From Bacteroidales bacterium UBA3663 (lineage in GTDB: Bacteria; Bacteroidota; Bacteroidia; Bacteroidales; UBA3663): DNA of 22,325 nucleotides. The position numbers and the translations under genes were made by a program. Below are positions 13,294 through 21,141 of this stretch, one piece after another. The notes under the pieces are model-generated. The model searched no databases and was not told the origin of the DNA. It saw nothing but the letters and a program-made list of their open reading frames with translations. The first letter of the stretch is position 1. Every line of letters begins with the position of its first letter. Location: positions 572 through 22,896 of the forward strand of contig DFJU01000108.1 in the NCBI GenBank assembly GCA_002373755.1. The letters run 5' to 3'.

Positions 13294-13980
13294 TCAATCC
13301 TCGTCGGGCAGATGCGCCAACCGCTTGACCTCTTCGTCGCTCATTTCGGCCGATTCCTCGGCTGTCATGCCCTCGCGCTGCGTCTCGTTGATATTCGCAC
13401 TCTGGAAGACTTTGGCCAATGACCACCATAGGATTTTTATGTCAATCCAAATGCCCTCGGTGCGGAACAAATCGACATATTCGCCATCGAGCGTGGCTTT
13501 TTCTGCCCACGAATTCTCGTTTCTGCCCTTGCACTGCGCCAGCCCCGTGATGCCGCCCTTCACCTGAAAACGCTTGCGGAATTTCTTGTTCAACGTGTCG
13601 AAGTCGCCCAATTCATACGATACGCACGGCCTCGGACCGACAATCGAGATGTCGCCCGCAATCACGTTGAAGAACTGTGGCAACTCGTCCAGACTGGTGC
13701 GTCGCAGGAAGGCTCCTACGCGGGTCACGCGCGGGTCATTGTCGTAGGAGAACAACCCTGTACCCTGCCGTTCGGCATTGTCCACCATCGAACGGAACTT
13801 CAGCATCTGGAAAATGCGGCCGTCCTTCGTGCGGCGTCCCTGCTTGAAGAACACCGGCCCGCGCGAATCGACCTTGATGGCGATGGCTATCACAATCCAC
13901 ATGGGAATGAGCAGCACCACAGCTATCAGGCAAGCAATCAGGTCAAACGCCCGTTTGATGAAGAGATGCAACTTATACAC
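13294..13980 (-). CDS. Monotopic phosphoglycosyl transferase (PglC/WcaJ C-domain type)
   Basis: A 228-residue bacterial sugar transferase that moves a sugar-1-phosphate from a UDP-sugar to undecaprenyl phosphate, the committed first step of repeat-unit assembly. The N-terminal [20 protein letters not shown] is the re-entrant membrane helix. It is followed by [25 protein letters not shown], the catalytic Asp-Glu pair in TSLDELPQ (D98, E99), [10 protein letters not shown] and the KGGITGLAQ block. It is the short form without extra membrane helices, as in PglC. The start is GTG (13978-13980): a stop occurs three codons upstream and no in-frame ATG is nearby. The last 25 residues are acidic. It lies between the decarboxylase and aminotransferase genes, thus splitting the small-molecule genes. 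Confidence 0.9.
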   Translation of the reverse strand: MYKLHLFIKRAFDLIACLIAVVLLIPMWIVIAIAIKVDSRGPVFFKQGRRTKDGRIFQMLKFRSMVDNAERQGTGLFSYDNDPRVTRVGAFLRRTSLDELPQFFNVIAGDISIVGPRPCVSYELGDFDTLNKKFRKRFQVKGGITGLAQCKGRNENSWAEKATLDGEYVDLFRTEGIWIDIKILWWSLAKVFQSANINETQREGMTAEESAEMSDEEVKRLAHLPDED

Positions 13981-13993
13981 AATCAGTTATGGA

Positions 13994-15205
13994 TTAAAAG
14001 TTGAACGTATGGAACAAGTCGTCGAACGTCTCGCCTCGCTTGATGACCTCCGTCTTCCCCTCACTGATGTCGAGCACCGGGAAATTGGGCAAGATGAACG
14101 GCGGTTTCATGACCAACGAATAGCTGCCGCAGTTGCTTATCACGATGACATCGGCCAATGCCAAGTCGCCCGTGTAGTTACGGTGCAGCACGTCGCCCTC
14201 GATACAGGTGAAGCCCACGAAGTCCAAATCCGCGTAGTGACGGCGCTCCCCTCCCATCGCAACAACCTCGATGGGCGGATTGATGCCCGTCATGCTGATG
14301 TTCTTCTGACTGCCCATCACGGTAGCGAACCATTTTCCGCGTACCTGCTTGATAGTCTTGACCGTAGCCAAAAATTTCATGCAGTCGCCCACCACCGCGC
14401 TGCCCGGCTCAATGAGCAGTTCCGGCTGCACGCCATTGGCCTTGAAATAGTCGGCAAAGACGGTCGCTGCGGCCTTGGCGTAACTTGCGTAGTCGGGAAT
14501 CTTGCCACTGAACTGCGCACGAAGGTCATCGGCCATCTTCCCATACAGTCCGCCGCCGATGTCGATGCGCTCGGGGATGAAATCGAGCCGTTTGAGCAGG
14601 TCAACCATTCCCTGTGCACGGGCTGGCCAATAGTCAATCTGACGCTTGGCAAAATGGCATTGCAAGTTAATCAGTTTCAAGTTGTTGGCCGATGTTACAA
14701 AATCGAATGCCTCGCGGAAATCTGCACCATCGACATCGAATCCGAAACGCGAGACGACGCCATCGGCCACATCGTAATTGCAGCGCAGGCCCACGTGAAG
14801 CACGGCATCCGAATGTCGTTGGCCAATGCCCCTGACGACATCAAGTTCCTCACGGCTGTCGATGTTCACCGTGCCGCCATCGAGCAGGAATTGCTCCATG
14901 ACGGTGACATTCTTGATGGGGCCGTTCCAGATAATCCGATTGGCCGCACAACCCACCCGACGCGCGATTTCAAGCTCCATTTCGCTCACTACTTCGGCAT
15001 ATCCGCCCATCTCGTTGACGATGCGACACAGCTTCGGTGTGTAGTTCGTTTTGTACGAATAGGCGATGTTCGAGTGCGGATAAATGGCATTGAACGCCGC
15101 CTTCAGCTCCGTGAAATTCTGACGGAACTGCGCACTGTCCAACAGGTAGAATGCCTCACCGTAGTCGGCCTGCAACTCTTTTATTATCTTGCTGTTAATT
15201 TCCAT
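13994..15205 (-). CDS. Fold-III PLP decarboxylase (Orn/DAP/Arg decarboxylase family)
   Basis: A 403-residue enzyme with the alanine-racemase-like barrel and C-terminal beta domain of group IV decarboxylases, which include diaminopimelate and ornithine decarboxylases and SbnH of staphyloferrin B synthesis. The PLP lysine is in AYSYKTNY (K52), the glycine loop is DIGGGLYG (215-222), and the C-terminal active-site elements are CIEGD (334-338) and NCGSYSLVM (358-366). Two usual motifs differ: HxGS is HFAK (184-187) and EPGR is EPGS (266-269), so substrate or cofactor contacts have shifted. The substrate is therefore not predicted; lysine synthesis (LysA) is unlikely from context. It starts 6 nt after the aldolase gene, so the two are co-translated partners. 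Decarboxylation of an amino acid or of a conjugated intermediate to give an amine is the likely chemistry. Confidence 0.83.
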   Translation of the reverse strand: MEINSKIIKELQADYGEAFYLLDSAQFRQNFTELKAAFNAIYPHSNIAYSYKTNYTPKLCRIVNEMGGYAEVVSEMELEIARRVGCAANRIIWNGPIKNVTVMEQFLLDGGTVNIDSREELDVVRGIGQRHSDAVLHVGLRCNYDVADGVVSRFGFDVDGADFREAFDFVTSANNLKLINLQCHFAKRQIDYWPARAQGMVDLLKRLDFIPERIDIGGGLYGKMADDLRAQFSGKIPDYASYAKAAATVFADYFKANGVQPELLIEPGSAVVGDCMKFLATVKTIKQVRGKWFATVMGSQKNISMTGINPPIEVVAMGGERRHYADLDFVGFTCIEGDVLHRNYTGDLALADVIVISNCGSYSLVMKPPFILPNFPVLDISEGKTEVIKRGETFDDLFHTFNF

Positions 15206-15211
15206 TTTCTC

Positions 15212-16042
15212 TCACTTTTTCACGATTCGGTTTACGGCCAATGCCACTGCCTCGCGGTTCTTTTCCAGTTCGGCCGATGGCATCCGCTGTGCCTCCCGCT
15301 CCAATGCGCGGATGGCCGACACACCTTCGCTGAAGATTCTGCGCACCTCGTCAAGGTCGCCGATGGCCTCCGAATTGCAGAAACTGCGGCTCAGGATCAC
15401 CATGCTTGACCCGAGACGGACGTGCTCCTTCAACACTGCCGCGCCAGGCAACATTCCCGTGTTCAGCTGCGCGATGCCGCCGAAGCCGAACGGAATGCCA
15501 TTGGCCTTGATCTTTTCGGCCAATCGTTCGACAGTGCCATTGGCCAACAACTCGAACATGAACTTCATACCAAGCTGCAAGTGCATGTCGTTCAGACCGA
15601 TGTGAATAAAATCTATGCCCTTCAGCGCCAATATTTCATCCACAAGCGCGGCAGCCTCGACCGTTTCGAGCAGCAGGCACGTCTTGGCCCGACCACCCAC
15701 AAGCGCAATGAAACGACGCACCTCATCGATCGTCTTGAAGTAGGGCAGCATGACAATGTCTGCTCCAGCCTTGATGACGGCATCAATCTCCTCGGCCGAA
15801 GATGGATAGTCGGCCAATGCCTCATGTATCGGATTCACGCGCACAAGCACCTCCGACTGCGAGATTGCGCTGCGGATGTTAGCGACATCGGCCACCGTGT
15901 GATGATTCTGCACCGTGTCCATGCCCCCCTGCCGAGCGGCCTTCCCGATAAATTCCATATCGAGAAAAAGCCAATCGACGCCCGCCTGCTCCGCAATTCT
16001 TGCCACCGCCGGACGGTTGGTAATATACATTAGCTTCAACAT
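15212..16042 (-). CDS. HpcH/HpaI-family aldolase/citrate lyase-like enzyme
   Basis: A 276-residue TIM-barrel protein of the class II pyruvate aldolase family (HpcH/HpaI, citrate lyase beta). Recognisable elements are AGVDWLFLDMEFIGK (20-34), a His pair QNHH (45-48) where the catalytic His usually lies, LVRVNP with the carboxylate-binding Arg (R68), GADIVMLPYF (93-102), the metal-binding Glu in LLETVEA (E126) and Asp in IGLNDMHLQLG (D152). Family members join or split pyruvate (or oxaloacetate/acetyl groups) and an aldehyde; SbnG, a citrate synthase for staphyloferrin B, belongs to the same family. The N-terminus is shorter than usual before the first barrel strand and the C-terminus is longer. 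It directly precedes the decarboxylase (6-nt gap), so its product is probably processed further. The true substrates are not evident. Confidence 0.8.
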   Translation of the reverse strand: MLKLMYITNRPAVARIAEQAGVDWLFLDMEFIGKAARQGGMDTVQNHHTVADVANIRSAISQSEVLVRVNPIHEALADYPSSAEEIDAVIKAGADIVMLPYFKTIDEVRRFIALVGGRAKTCLLLETVEAAALVDEILALKGIDFIHIGLNDMHLQLGMKFMFELLANGTVERLAEKIKANGIPFGFGGIAQLNTGMLPGAAVLKEHVRLGSSMVILSRSFCNSEAIGDLDEVRRIFSEGVSAIRALEREAQRMPSAELEKNREAVALAVNRIVKK

Positions 16043-16056
16043 GAAATCCTAAACTT

Positions 16057-17091
16057 TTATTTCAAATTTTCCAAAAGTGTCTGAATGACCTCCGATGGCT
16101 GATACTTCTCCGCGCGTTTCAAACACATCGGCCGCATTTGTACAATACGTTGCGGATTTCGATAGACATTGTACAAAATCTGAACCAAGGAGTCGACCGA
16201 ATGTGTCGGGAAAAGCAGTCCGGTTTCACCTTCAATAACTATATCTGAATTATTGTGCCAATCGCTTGCGATGACGGGCAGACCAGCCGACATAGCATCA
16301 ATGAGCGTACCAGCAAACGCTTCGCCCGCATAATAAGTAGGGAACAACAGAGCAAAATAGTCTTTCAGCACATCGGTACTGCGATTGAAAGGAATAATTC
16401 CCCGATAGGCAACATAATCCGGGTGGTCAGCCATCAACGCATCAAACCATTTGCGCTGTTCCACCTGCCCATAGATATCGAGCGTAAATACTGTCTTCCC
16501 CACCTGCTCATTGCATGTACGCACAGCACGAACAGCATCCTCAATGCCTTTTTCCTTTATAACGCGTGAAAACGTACACAATCGAAATGGCGGGACTGCC
16601 GATACTGGAAGCTGGTCGGCTGACAGGATGTTCAATGGCTTGCAGTTGGACATAATGTACACATTTTGAAAACCCAACTGCTCCAATTCCATCTGTAGAG
16701 ATCGCGTCTCGACATATATGCAGTGAAAGCTATTCAAGAAAAAATGCAGCCATACTTTTTTCTTAATAAAATGCGGCAACCCACCTCCAATCACCACATA
16801 ATGCAAACGTCTGTGAAAAAAAACATTAGCAATCACTATAGACGGAGCGACAACACATAATCCCCGTTCAGCTGGCATGATGACGACATGCCTTGCATTC
16901 GACAGCATCTTTATGATGACATACGGCAAGCGTAAAAGAATCTTCACTATGCCCTGTGTGTCTTCACGCTTCACCTGCGCCACCCCCAATCGCTCACACA
17001 ACGCATCGGCCACAATCCTGGTCTTGATAATTTGACCACTGGTCGTAGTTTCCTTGTCTGCAAATCGTCCTAAAATGGCAACCGTATTCAT
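16057..17091 (-). CDS. Family 4 glycosyltransferase
   Basis: A 344-residue GT-B fold, retaining glycosyltransferase. The N-terminal domain opens MNTVAILGRFADKETTTSGQ with the Gly-rich acceptor-side loop. The C-terminal donor domain has TFSRVIKEKGIEDAVRAV (173-190, with the phosphate-binding Arg/Lys), YGQV, GEAFAGTLIDAMSAGLPVIAS (256-276, the modified EX7E motif with E257 and D265) and EGETGLLFP (287-295). The reading frame stays open 34 codons upstream to 17193, but that part lies inside the preceding GT2 gene; the ATG at 17091 overlaps its stop as ATGA and begins exactly where the family should, so it is chosen. It extends the lipid-linked oligosaccharide on the cytoplasmic face; the sugar donor is unknown. 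Confidence 0.87.
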   Translation of the reverse strand: MNTVAILGRFADKETTTSGQIIKTRIVADALCERLGVAQVKREDTQGIVKILLRLPYVIIKMLSNARHVVIMPAERGLCVVAPSIVIANVFFHRRLHYVVIGGGLPHFIKKKVWLHFFLNSFHCIYVETRSLQMELEQLGFQNVYIMSNCKPLNILSADQLPVSAVPPFRLCTFSRVIKEKGIEDAVRAVRTCNEQVGKTVFTLDIYGQVEQRKWFDALMADHPDYVAYRGIIPFNRSTDVLKDYFALLFPTYYAGEAFAGTLIDAMSAGLPVIASDWHNNSDIVIEGETGLLFPTHSVDSLVQILYNVYRNPQRIVQMRPMCLKRAEKYQPSEVIQTLLENLK

Positions 17092-17933
17092 TTCTTGAAC
17101 TTGTTTTGAAAAAAAAACCAATGCTCCAAAAGCAAATATTTGGTTTTCAGTAAAAAAAACTTGGTCAAAGACATTGGCACAAGCGATTGACATGCACGAT
17201 GCTGCACACGAGTCTTCTCGCTAAGATTACCAATATTGAACAACTGCGACAAAAGACTTGGACTTTTTGGTACACCGATGGTATTACCACCATGCTGACG
17301 ATAGAGCATCAATGGCTCATCGACAGGGACTATTCGACCACCATGCCATAAAACCGCAGCTGCCAGCCATGAGTCGTGCATCGACGTTTCTGATGGGTAT
17401 TGTAATGACATCTCCCGAGTTTTACGATTGAATAGCATCGTACAACCAATGACATTATTATAGAACAAATGGTAATATCTGTCATTGAACATCCACATGC
17501 GATGACAACGATTTTTCCAATAGGATTCTGCGATGACATGCAGTCTGGCATCAACCAATTTTGCATTTGTGCACACAATAATCGGATTGTCACAATTACA
17601 GTCACATTCCATCGACATGGTCTGCATTGAACGAGCAATTTTTGTAGGCAGCCAGACGTCATCTTGGTCACAGAACATATAAAAATCGGCATCTACACGC
17701 TGCAAAAGCCACATAAAGGAATGCTTGGCTCCGCGCTTCTGTTCATCGCTCAATATATGAACACGGGAATCCTGTTGCGCATAGTGCTGCAATATGGTTT
17801 GTGTCGCATCGACCGATTGATCATCATGCACATAGAGAGACCAATCACTATAGGTCTGTGCCAATAGTGAGTCCAACTGCGCCGCAAGATAGCGTTCTCC
17901 ATTGTATGTAGCAAGAAGAATTGCAAGTTTCAT
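17088..17933 (-). CDS. Family 2 glycosyltransferase (rhamnosyltransferase-like)
   Basis: A 281-residue GT-A glycosyltransferase. MKLAILLATYNGERYLAAQL (1-20), VHDDQSVDAT (35-44), the Gly-Ala turn GAKHSFMWLL (68-77) and FCDQDDVWLP (87-96) are the hallmarks of the RfbF/WbbL-like subgroup that includes many rhamnosyltransferases. A later segment NNVIGCTMLFNRKTRE and SMHDSWLAAAVLWHGG carries the putative catalytic-base region (HDSW). The C-terminus (TKFFLLKTKYLLLEHWFFFQNKFKK) is hydrophobic and basic and probably binds the membrane. It overlaps the downstream GT4 by ATGA. The sequence here is clearly more AT-rich than in the genes to the left. The donor is not determined, and rhamnose is only the commonest for this pattern. 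Confidence 0.87.
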   Translation of the reverse strand: MKLAILLATYNGERYLAAQLDSLLAQTYSDWSLYVHDDQSVDATQTILQHYAQQDSRVHILSDEQKRGAKHSFMWLLQRVDADFYMFCDQDDVWLPTKIARSMQTMSMECDCNCDNPIIVCTNAKLVDARLHVIAESYWKNRCHRMWMFNDRYYHLFYNNVIGCTMLFNRKTREMSLQYPSETSMHDSWLAAAVLWHGGRIVPVDEPLMLYRQHGGNTIGVPKSPSLLSQLFNIGNLSEKTRVQHRACQSLVPMSLTKFFLLKTKYLLLEHWFFFQNKFKK

Positions 17934-17942
17934 ATGTAAGAA

Positions 17943-18974
17943 TTATACATTTTTGTGCCAATGAGGAAGCCATATTTCCTCTATACTCCAACGTCTCAAA
18001 AGACTAAATGCCATTGGCAACTGCCGCGCCAACTTATAAGGCATAACATGCATCAAAAGTCGCGTTACACGCATCTGGAGAGCAAACCATCGTCCATAAG
18101 AAGGCGAATATAGAGCAATGCACTGAGCCAAATCGCGAGCGAAAGTGTCATCGAAACACACACGCGCCATCTTGACATAGACATAAAGCGCACCTAAATA
18201 CAGTTGTCGGTCATATCGATGGCCGAAGCGTCCTTGTACCAATTCATAGGCAATCCGGGTGGCCAGCACATTGCTACGATAGTGCTCAACATTACCTATC
18301 TGCTTGGAAATCGAGCCAGAAGACGAGAGCCGGTAGGCATAATCTGCCGATGTCGAGGCATAAGCATATTTCATATCTGCGACCAATGCCGACATATTGA
18401 ACGCTGCATCCTGCAATGAGAGCAGTCTTTCGTCCCAACGGACACCTTTAGCCTGAAGCGAACTACGACGATAGATGTTGTTCCACACCACAAACGGCAG
18501 ATTTCGGCTGCAAAAGGCGGCTACGTCATCGGCATAGACTGGATAGCCGAACAGTGCGCTACATGGCTCGAAGCACATATGACCCGATCGGTACACACCA
18601 GCTGGAAAAACCATGAAGTCGAGTTGTGGATGTTTCTCTATTGCTGCAAAACGCACACGAAGACAGTCTGGTGTCACCCAATCATCAGAATCCCAAAAGA
18701 TGACATATTGGCCATGAGCCATGTCTAATCCAATATTACGGCATGTCTGCGCGCCTTTCGGTTCACGATTACGGCGTTGATAATGGATGCGCTCATCCTG
18801 TGCGGCATAGGCCATGATTGTCTGGAAATCAGATTCTGCAGAACCATCATCTATGGCAATAAGCTCCCACTCCGCGAACGTATTAGCGCGGATGGAAGCC
18901 ATCATCTCAATCACAAGGTCGGCGTGATCGAAAACGGGCATAACGATGGATATCTGTGGTAAAGGCGGGATCAT
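17943..18974 (-). CDS. Family 2 glycosyltransferase
   Basis: A 343-residue GT-A glycosyltransferase with QISIVMPVFDHADLVIEMM (8-26), AIDDGSAESD (40-49), the GAQTCRNIGLDMAHGQY block (74-90), the metal-binding DSDDW (95-99) and LLSLQDAAFNMSAL where the catalytic base is expected. The C-terminal 100 residues are basic with amphipathic helices (ALQMRVTRLLMHVMPYKLAR), suggesting membrane association. It lies 9 nt before the next GT2 and 18 nt after the previous one, all in one transcript. It probably adds one residue to the repeat unit. It differs enough from the neighbouring GT2 proteins that it is not a recent duplicate. Confidence 0.85.
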   Translation of the reverse strand: MIPPLPQISIVMPVFDHADLVIEMMASIRANTFAEWELIAIDDGSAESDFQTIMAYAAQDERIHYQRRNREPKGAQTCRNIGLDMAHGQYVIFWDSDDWVTPDCLRVRFAAIEKHPQLDFMVFPAGVYRSGHMCFEPCSALFGYPVYADDVAAFCSRNLPFVVWNNIYRRSSLQAKGVRWDERLLSLQDAAFNMSALVADMKYAYASTSADYAYRLSSSGSISKQIGNVEHYRSNVLATRIAYELVQGRFGHRYDRQLYLGALYVYVKMARVCFDDTFARDLAQCIALYSPSYGRWFALQMRVTRLLMHVMPYKLARQLPMAFSLLRRWSIEEIWLPHWHKNV

Positions 18975-18992
18975 TCCTTCTTCGATTTTGTT

Positions 18993-19895
18993 TTATAGCC
19001 AATTCATTCCAACTTGTCGATCTACCTTCCGTGAATAAAAAATCTCACGTATATGAGCTATTATCCAAAACAAACCAAGCGAGAATGTTCCAATTCTGTA
19101 CTGTTGACGCGGCAAATCACTCAAATAGCACAATGCCAAGAGACGAAACAAGCGTACAGAAATGCCAACGACACCATTATTGATGTTGCAGCATTCGCAA
19201 AGCATCTCCCGTCGCAACCGATTCCGATTAAAAACAACCATATTGCCATGCTCGGCACGATCATGACACATAGATGCTTTAGGGACAATAAAAAAGCGAA
19301 CTTTATGATATTCAAGGCGATGTGCATAATTTCCATCCTCACAATAGTGAAAAAAAATCGGATTAAACCCTCCAATTTTCTGCAATACGATTTTAGGGAT
19401 GAACCAACACGCTGCCGGCACCGAAGGCACTGGATATTTCTCTGACAATGACGATTTTACCAACAAATCATCCAACAACATGATTTTGTCTGCACGATAC
19501 AGATAGGATTTAAAACTGATATCCAAGCGTACGCCATCGCCCGAAAAATGCAACGGAGAAAGAACTGACATCCCATCATCTGCATCCAACAAATTTTGAA
19601 GAGCGTTTTTCTCCAAAAAAGCATCCTGGTTCAAGAGCAATACATAATCGGCATTCTCATGCAACGCATATCGAATCCCCACATTATTACCTTGACCAAA
19701 GCCCAAATTCTTTGCTTGTGGAAACCAAACCACTTCAGGATAATGTATCGGCACATATTCCCTCGTCCCATCATTAGAACAATTGTCTATCAGGACAGGG
19801 ACAAGGGGCACAGTACTCTCGCGAAGGCACTGCAAGCACTTGTCTATCCACTGCATGGCATTGTATGTAACGATAACTGCAAATATCTTCTTCAT
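18993..19895 (-). CDS. Family 2 glycosyltransferase (WbbL-like)
   Basis: A 300-residue GT-A glycosyltransferase. It has FAVIVTYNAMQWIDKCLQCL (5-24), LIDNCSNDGTREYV (35-48), the typical NLGFGQGNNVGIRYAL (63-78) and LLLNQDAFLE (87-96), where the metal motif is NQDA rather than the commoner NPDV/DDD. PAACWFIPKIVLQKIGGFNPIFFHYCEDGNYAHRL carries the expected F-x-E/D-D catalytic region (residues in FFHYCED). WbbL-type enzymes often add rhamnose or a similar deoxysugar. The C-terminus has a hydrophobic segment LFWIIAHIREIFYSRK likely to touch the membrane. Its start overlaps the polymerase stop by ATGA (19892-19895), showing tight coupling. Confidence 0.86.
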   Translation of the reverse strand: MKKIFAVIVTYNAMQWIDKCLQCLRESTVPLVPVLIDNCSNDGTREYVPIHYPEVVWFPQAKNLGFGQGNNVGIRYALHENADYVLLLNQDAFLEKNALQNLLDADDGMSVLSPLHFSGDGVRLDISFKSYLYRADKIMLLDDLLVKSSLSEKYPVPSVPAACWFIPKIVLQKIGGFNPIFFHYCEDGNYAHRLEYHKVRFFIVPKASMCHDRAEHGNMVVFNRNRLRREMLCECCNINNGVVGISVRLFRLLALCYLSDLPRQQYRIGTFSLGLFWIIAHIREIFYSRKVDRQVGMNWL

Positions 19896-21139
19896 ATTTC
19901 AAAACGAAAACGGAAATAATAGACCAAAAAAATGACAAAAACAATAGCCATACTGGCATAATGGCCAATGAACGGCCACGCAAATAATCCATGGCTAAAG
20001 AAAGAAACCATTATTCCGACAAGCAGCAAACGGTCGAAAGACAGAACATCCCAATGTGTCTTGATATAAAAAGCTACAAACCACAATAAAAACATAGAAA
20101 GCAGATAGGCAAGCCACCCTAAATCAAGATAAACTTCCGCTCCATACGTATCAAAAACGTTCATTGTTGCCTTAACACTTTCGGCCAGTTCCGCATAATG
20201 ATCCTTCAAATCAAAAGACTTGTTTAGAAAATATTTGGAGACGAACGGAAATTCTCGGTCAAACAGCAATGGAGCAGAATGCCCCTCCTGCATCATGATT
20301 GAAAAATTGTTAATATGCTGTCCCGCATAGCCATATAAAGAATCTAATGGATCTCGATCGCTGGTCTCTCCATCAAAACGAGAAATTGTAATTGCGACAA
20401 AAACAACAACAAAGAGCGTTCCGAATGCAATCGCCACAATATTTAAAATCCGACGCACCGCTGGCATCAAGAACCTGTAAAACAGGCTGTAGCATAAGAA
20501 AAAATCGAAAGCCCAATATATCATAGCTGCACGGCCGGCAATGACAATGGAAAGCACAGCCTGTACAATTGATGCCAACAAAAGTAACGTCTTAAAAAGG
20601 AAAGAGTCTTCGACCATCGAATTCATATAGAACCAAAGCACAAGGGCTATCGTAGGGAACGGCGTAGATGTCAATATGTTTGGTATAATCAGCAACGGAT
20701 TGAATGTCGATGATTTTCCCCCTTTTTCCAAATCACTGTAATGCTGGTCGCGAACATCAGCCAAATCCATTATCATAGCATCCTTTAAATCTTCCATATT
20801 ATAATAAATAAGAAAAAGGGAACATACAAATAGTGTGACACAGAGAACTTTCAACGAAGGCAACTTGACATCGTCAATCTTCTCTATTTTCACGGCCGAT
20901 ATTTCATGTAAAGGCAAAAGTGTCAACGTCCATTGGACACAAAAAAGCAGAAGCGTCCATATGTTATATGACATTCTATTGATACCATAGATGCCATACA
21001 AATCCTTTATATCAATTACAACGGCGAAAAATGATATGGCAACCAAAAGAATGCAGGAAGCGACATCAAGCCCCCAGCCATTTCTGCGATAGAAGAATCC
21101 AGACAGCAACAAAAAATAAATCAATGGTATAGCAATCAT
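19892..21139 (-). CDS. wzy: Oligosaccharide repeat-unit polymerase (Wzy-type)
   Basis: A 415-residue integral membrane protein with roughly ten to twelve predicted helices and one long non-membrane loop (about residues 255-330, FDGETSDRDPLDSLYGYAGQ and following), the layout of Wzy polymerases, which join lipid-linked repeat units at the periplasmic face. Near residue 205 is AGRAAMIYW, similar to the G-R-x-x short motif seen in O-antigen/oligosaccharide polymerases. Primary sequence is otherwise poorly conserved, as is normal for Wzy. Position supports the call: it lies between a Wzx-type flippase (2-nt gap) and a GT2 (ATGA overlap). O-antigen ligase (WaaL) is the main alternative but would not usually sit here. 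Confidence 0.8.
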   Translation of the reverse strand: MIAIPLIYFLLLSGFFYRRNGWGLDVASCILLVAISFFAVVIDIKDLYGIYGINRMSYNIWTLLLFCVQWTLTLLPLHEISAVKIEKIDDVKLPSLKVLCVTLFVCSLFLIYYNMEDLKDAMIMDLADVRDQHYSDLEKGGKSSTFNPLLIIPNILTSTPFPTIALVLWFYMNSMVEDSFLFKTLLLLASIVQAVLSIVIAGRAAMIYWAFDFFLCYSLFYRFLMPAVRRILNIVAIAFGTLFVVVFVAITISRFDGETSDRDPLDSLYGYAGQHINNFSIMMQEGHSAPLLFDREFPFVSKYFLNKSFDLKDHYAELAESVKATMNVFDTYGAEVYLDLGWLAYLLSMFLLWFVAFYIKTHWDVLSFDRLLLVGIMVSFFSHGLFAWPFIGHYASMAIVFVIFLVYYFRFRFEI

Positions 21140-21141
21140 TT

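Noticed and set aside
11848..15409. Long plus-strand frames (475 and 543 codons) opposite the aminotransferase, transferase and decarboxylase genes.
   Set aside because: They are antisense shadows in GC-rich sequence; the minus-strand proteins carry intact active sites.
17092..17193. Upstream extension of the GT4 frame by 34 codons.
   Set aside because: It lies wholly inside the preceding GT2 gene, and the ATG at 17091 with an ATGA overlap is the natural start.
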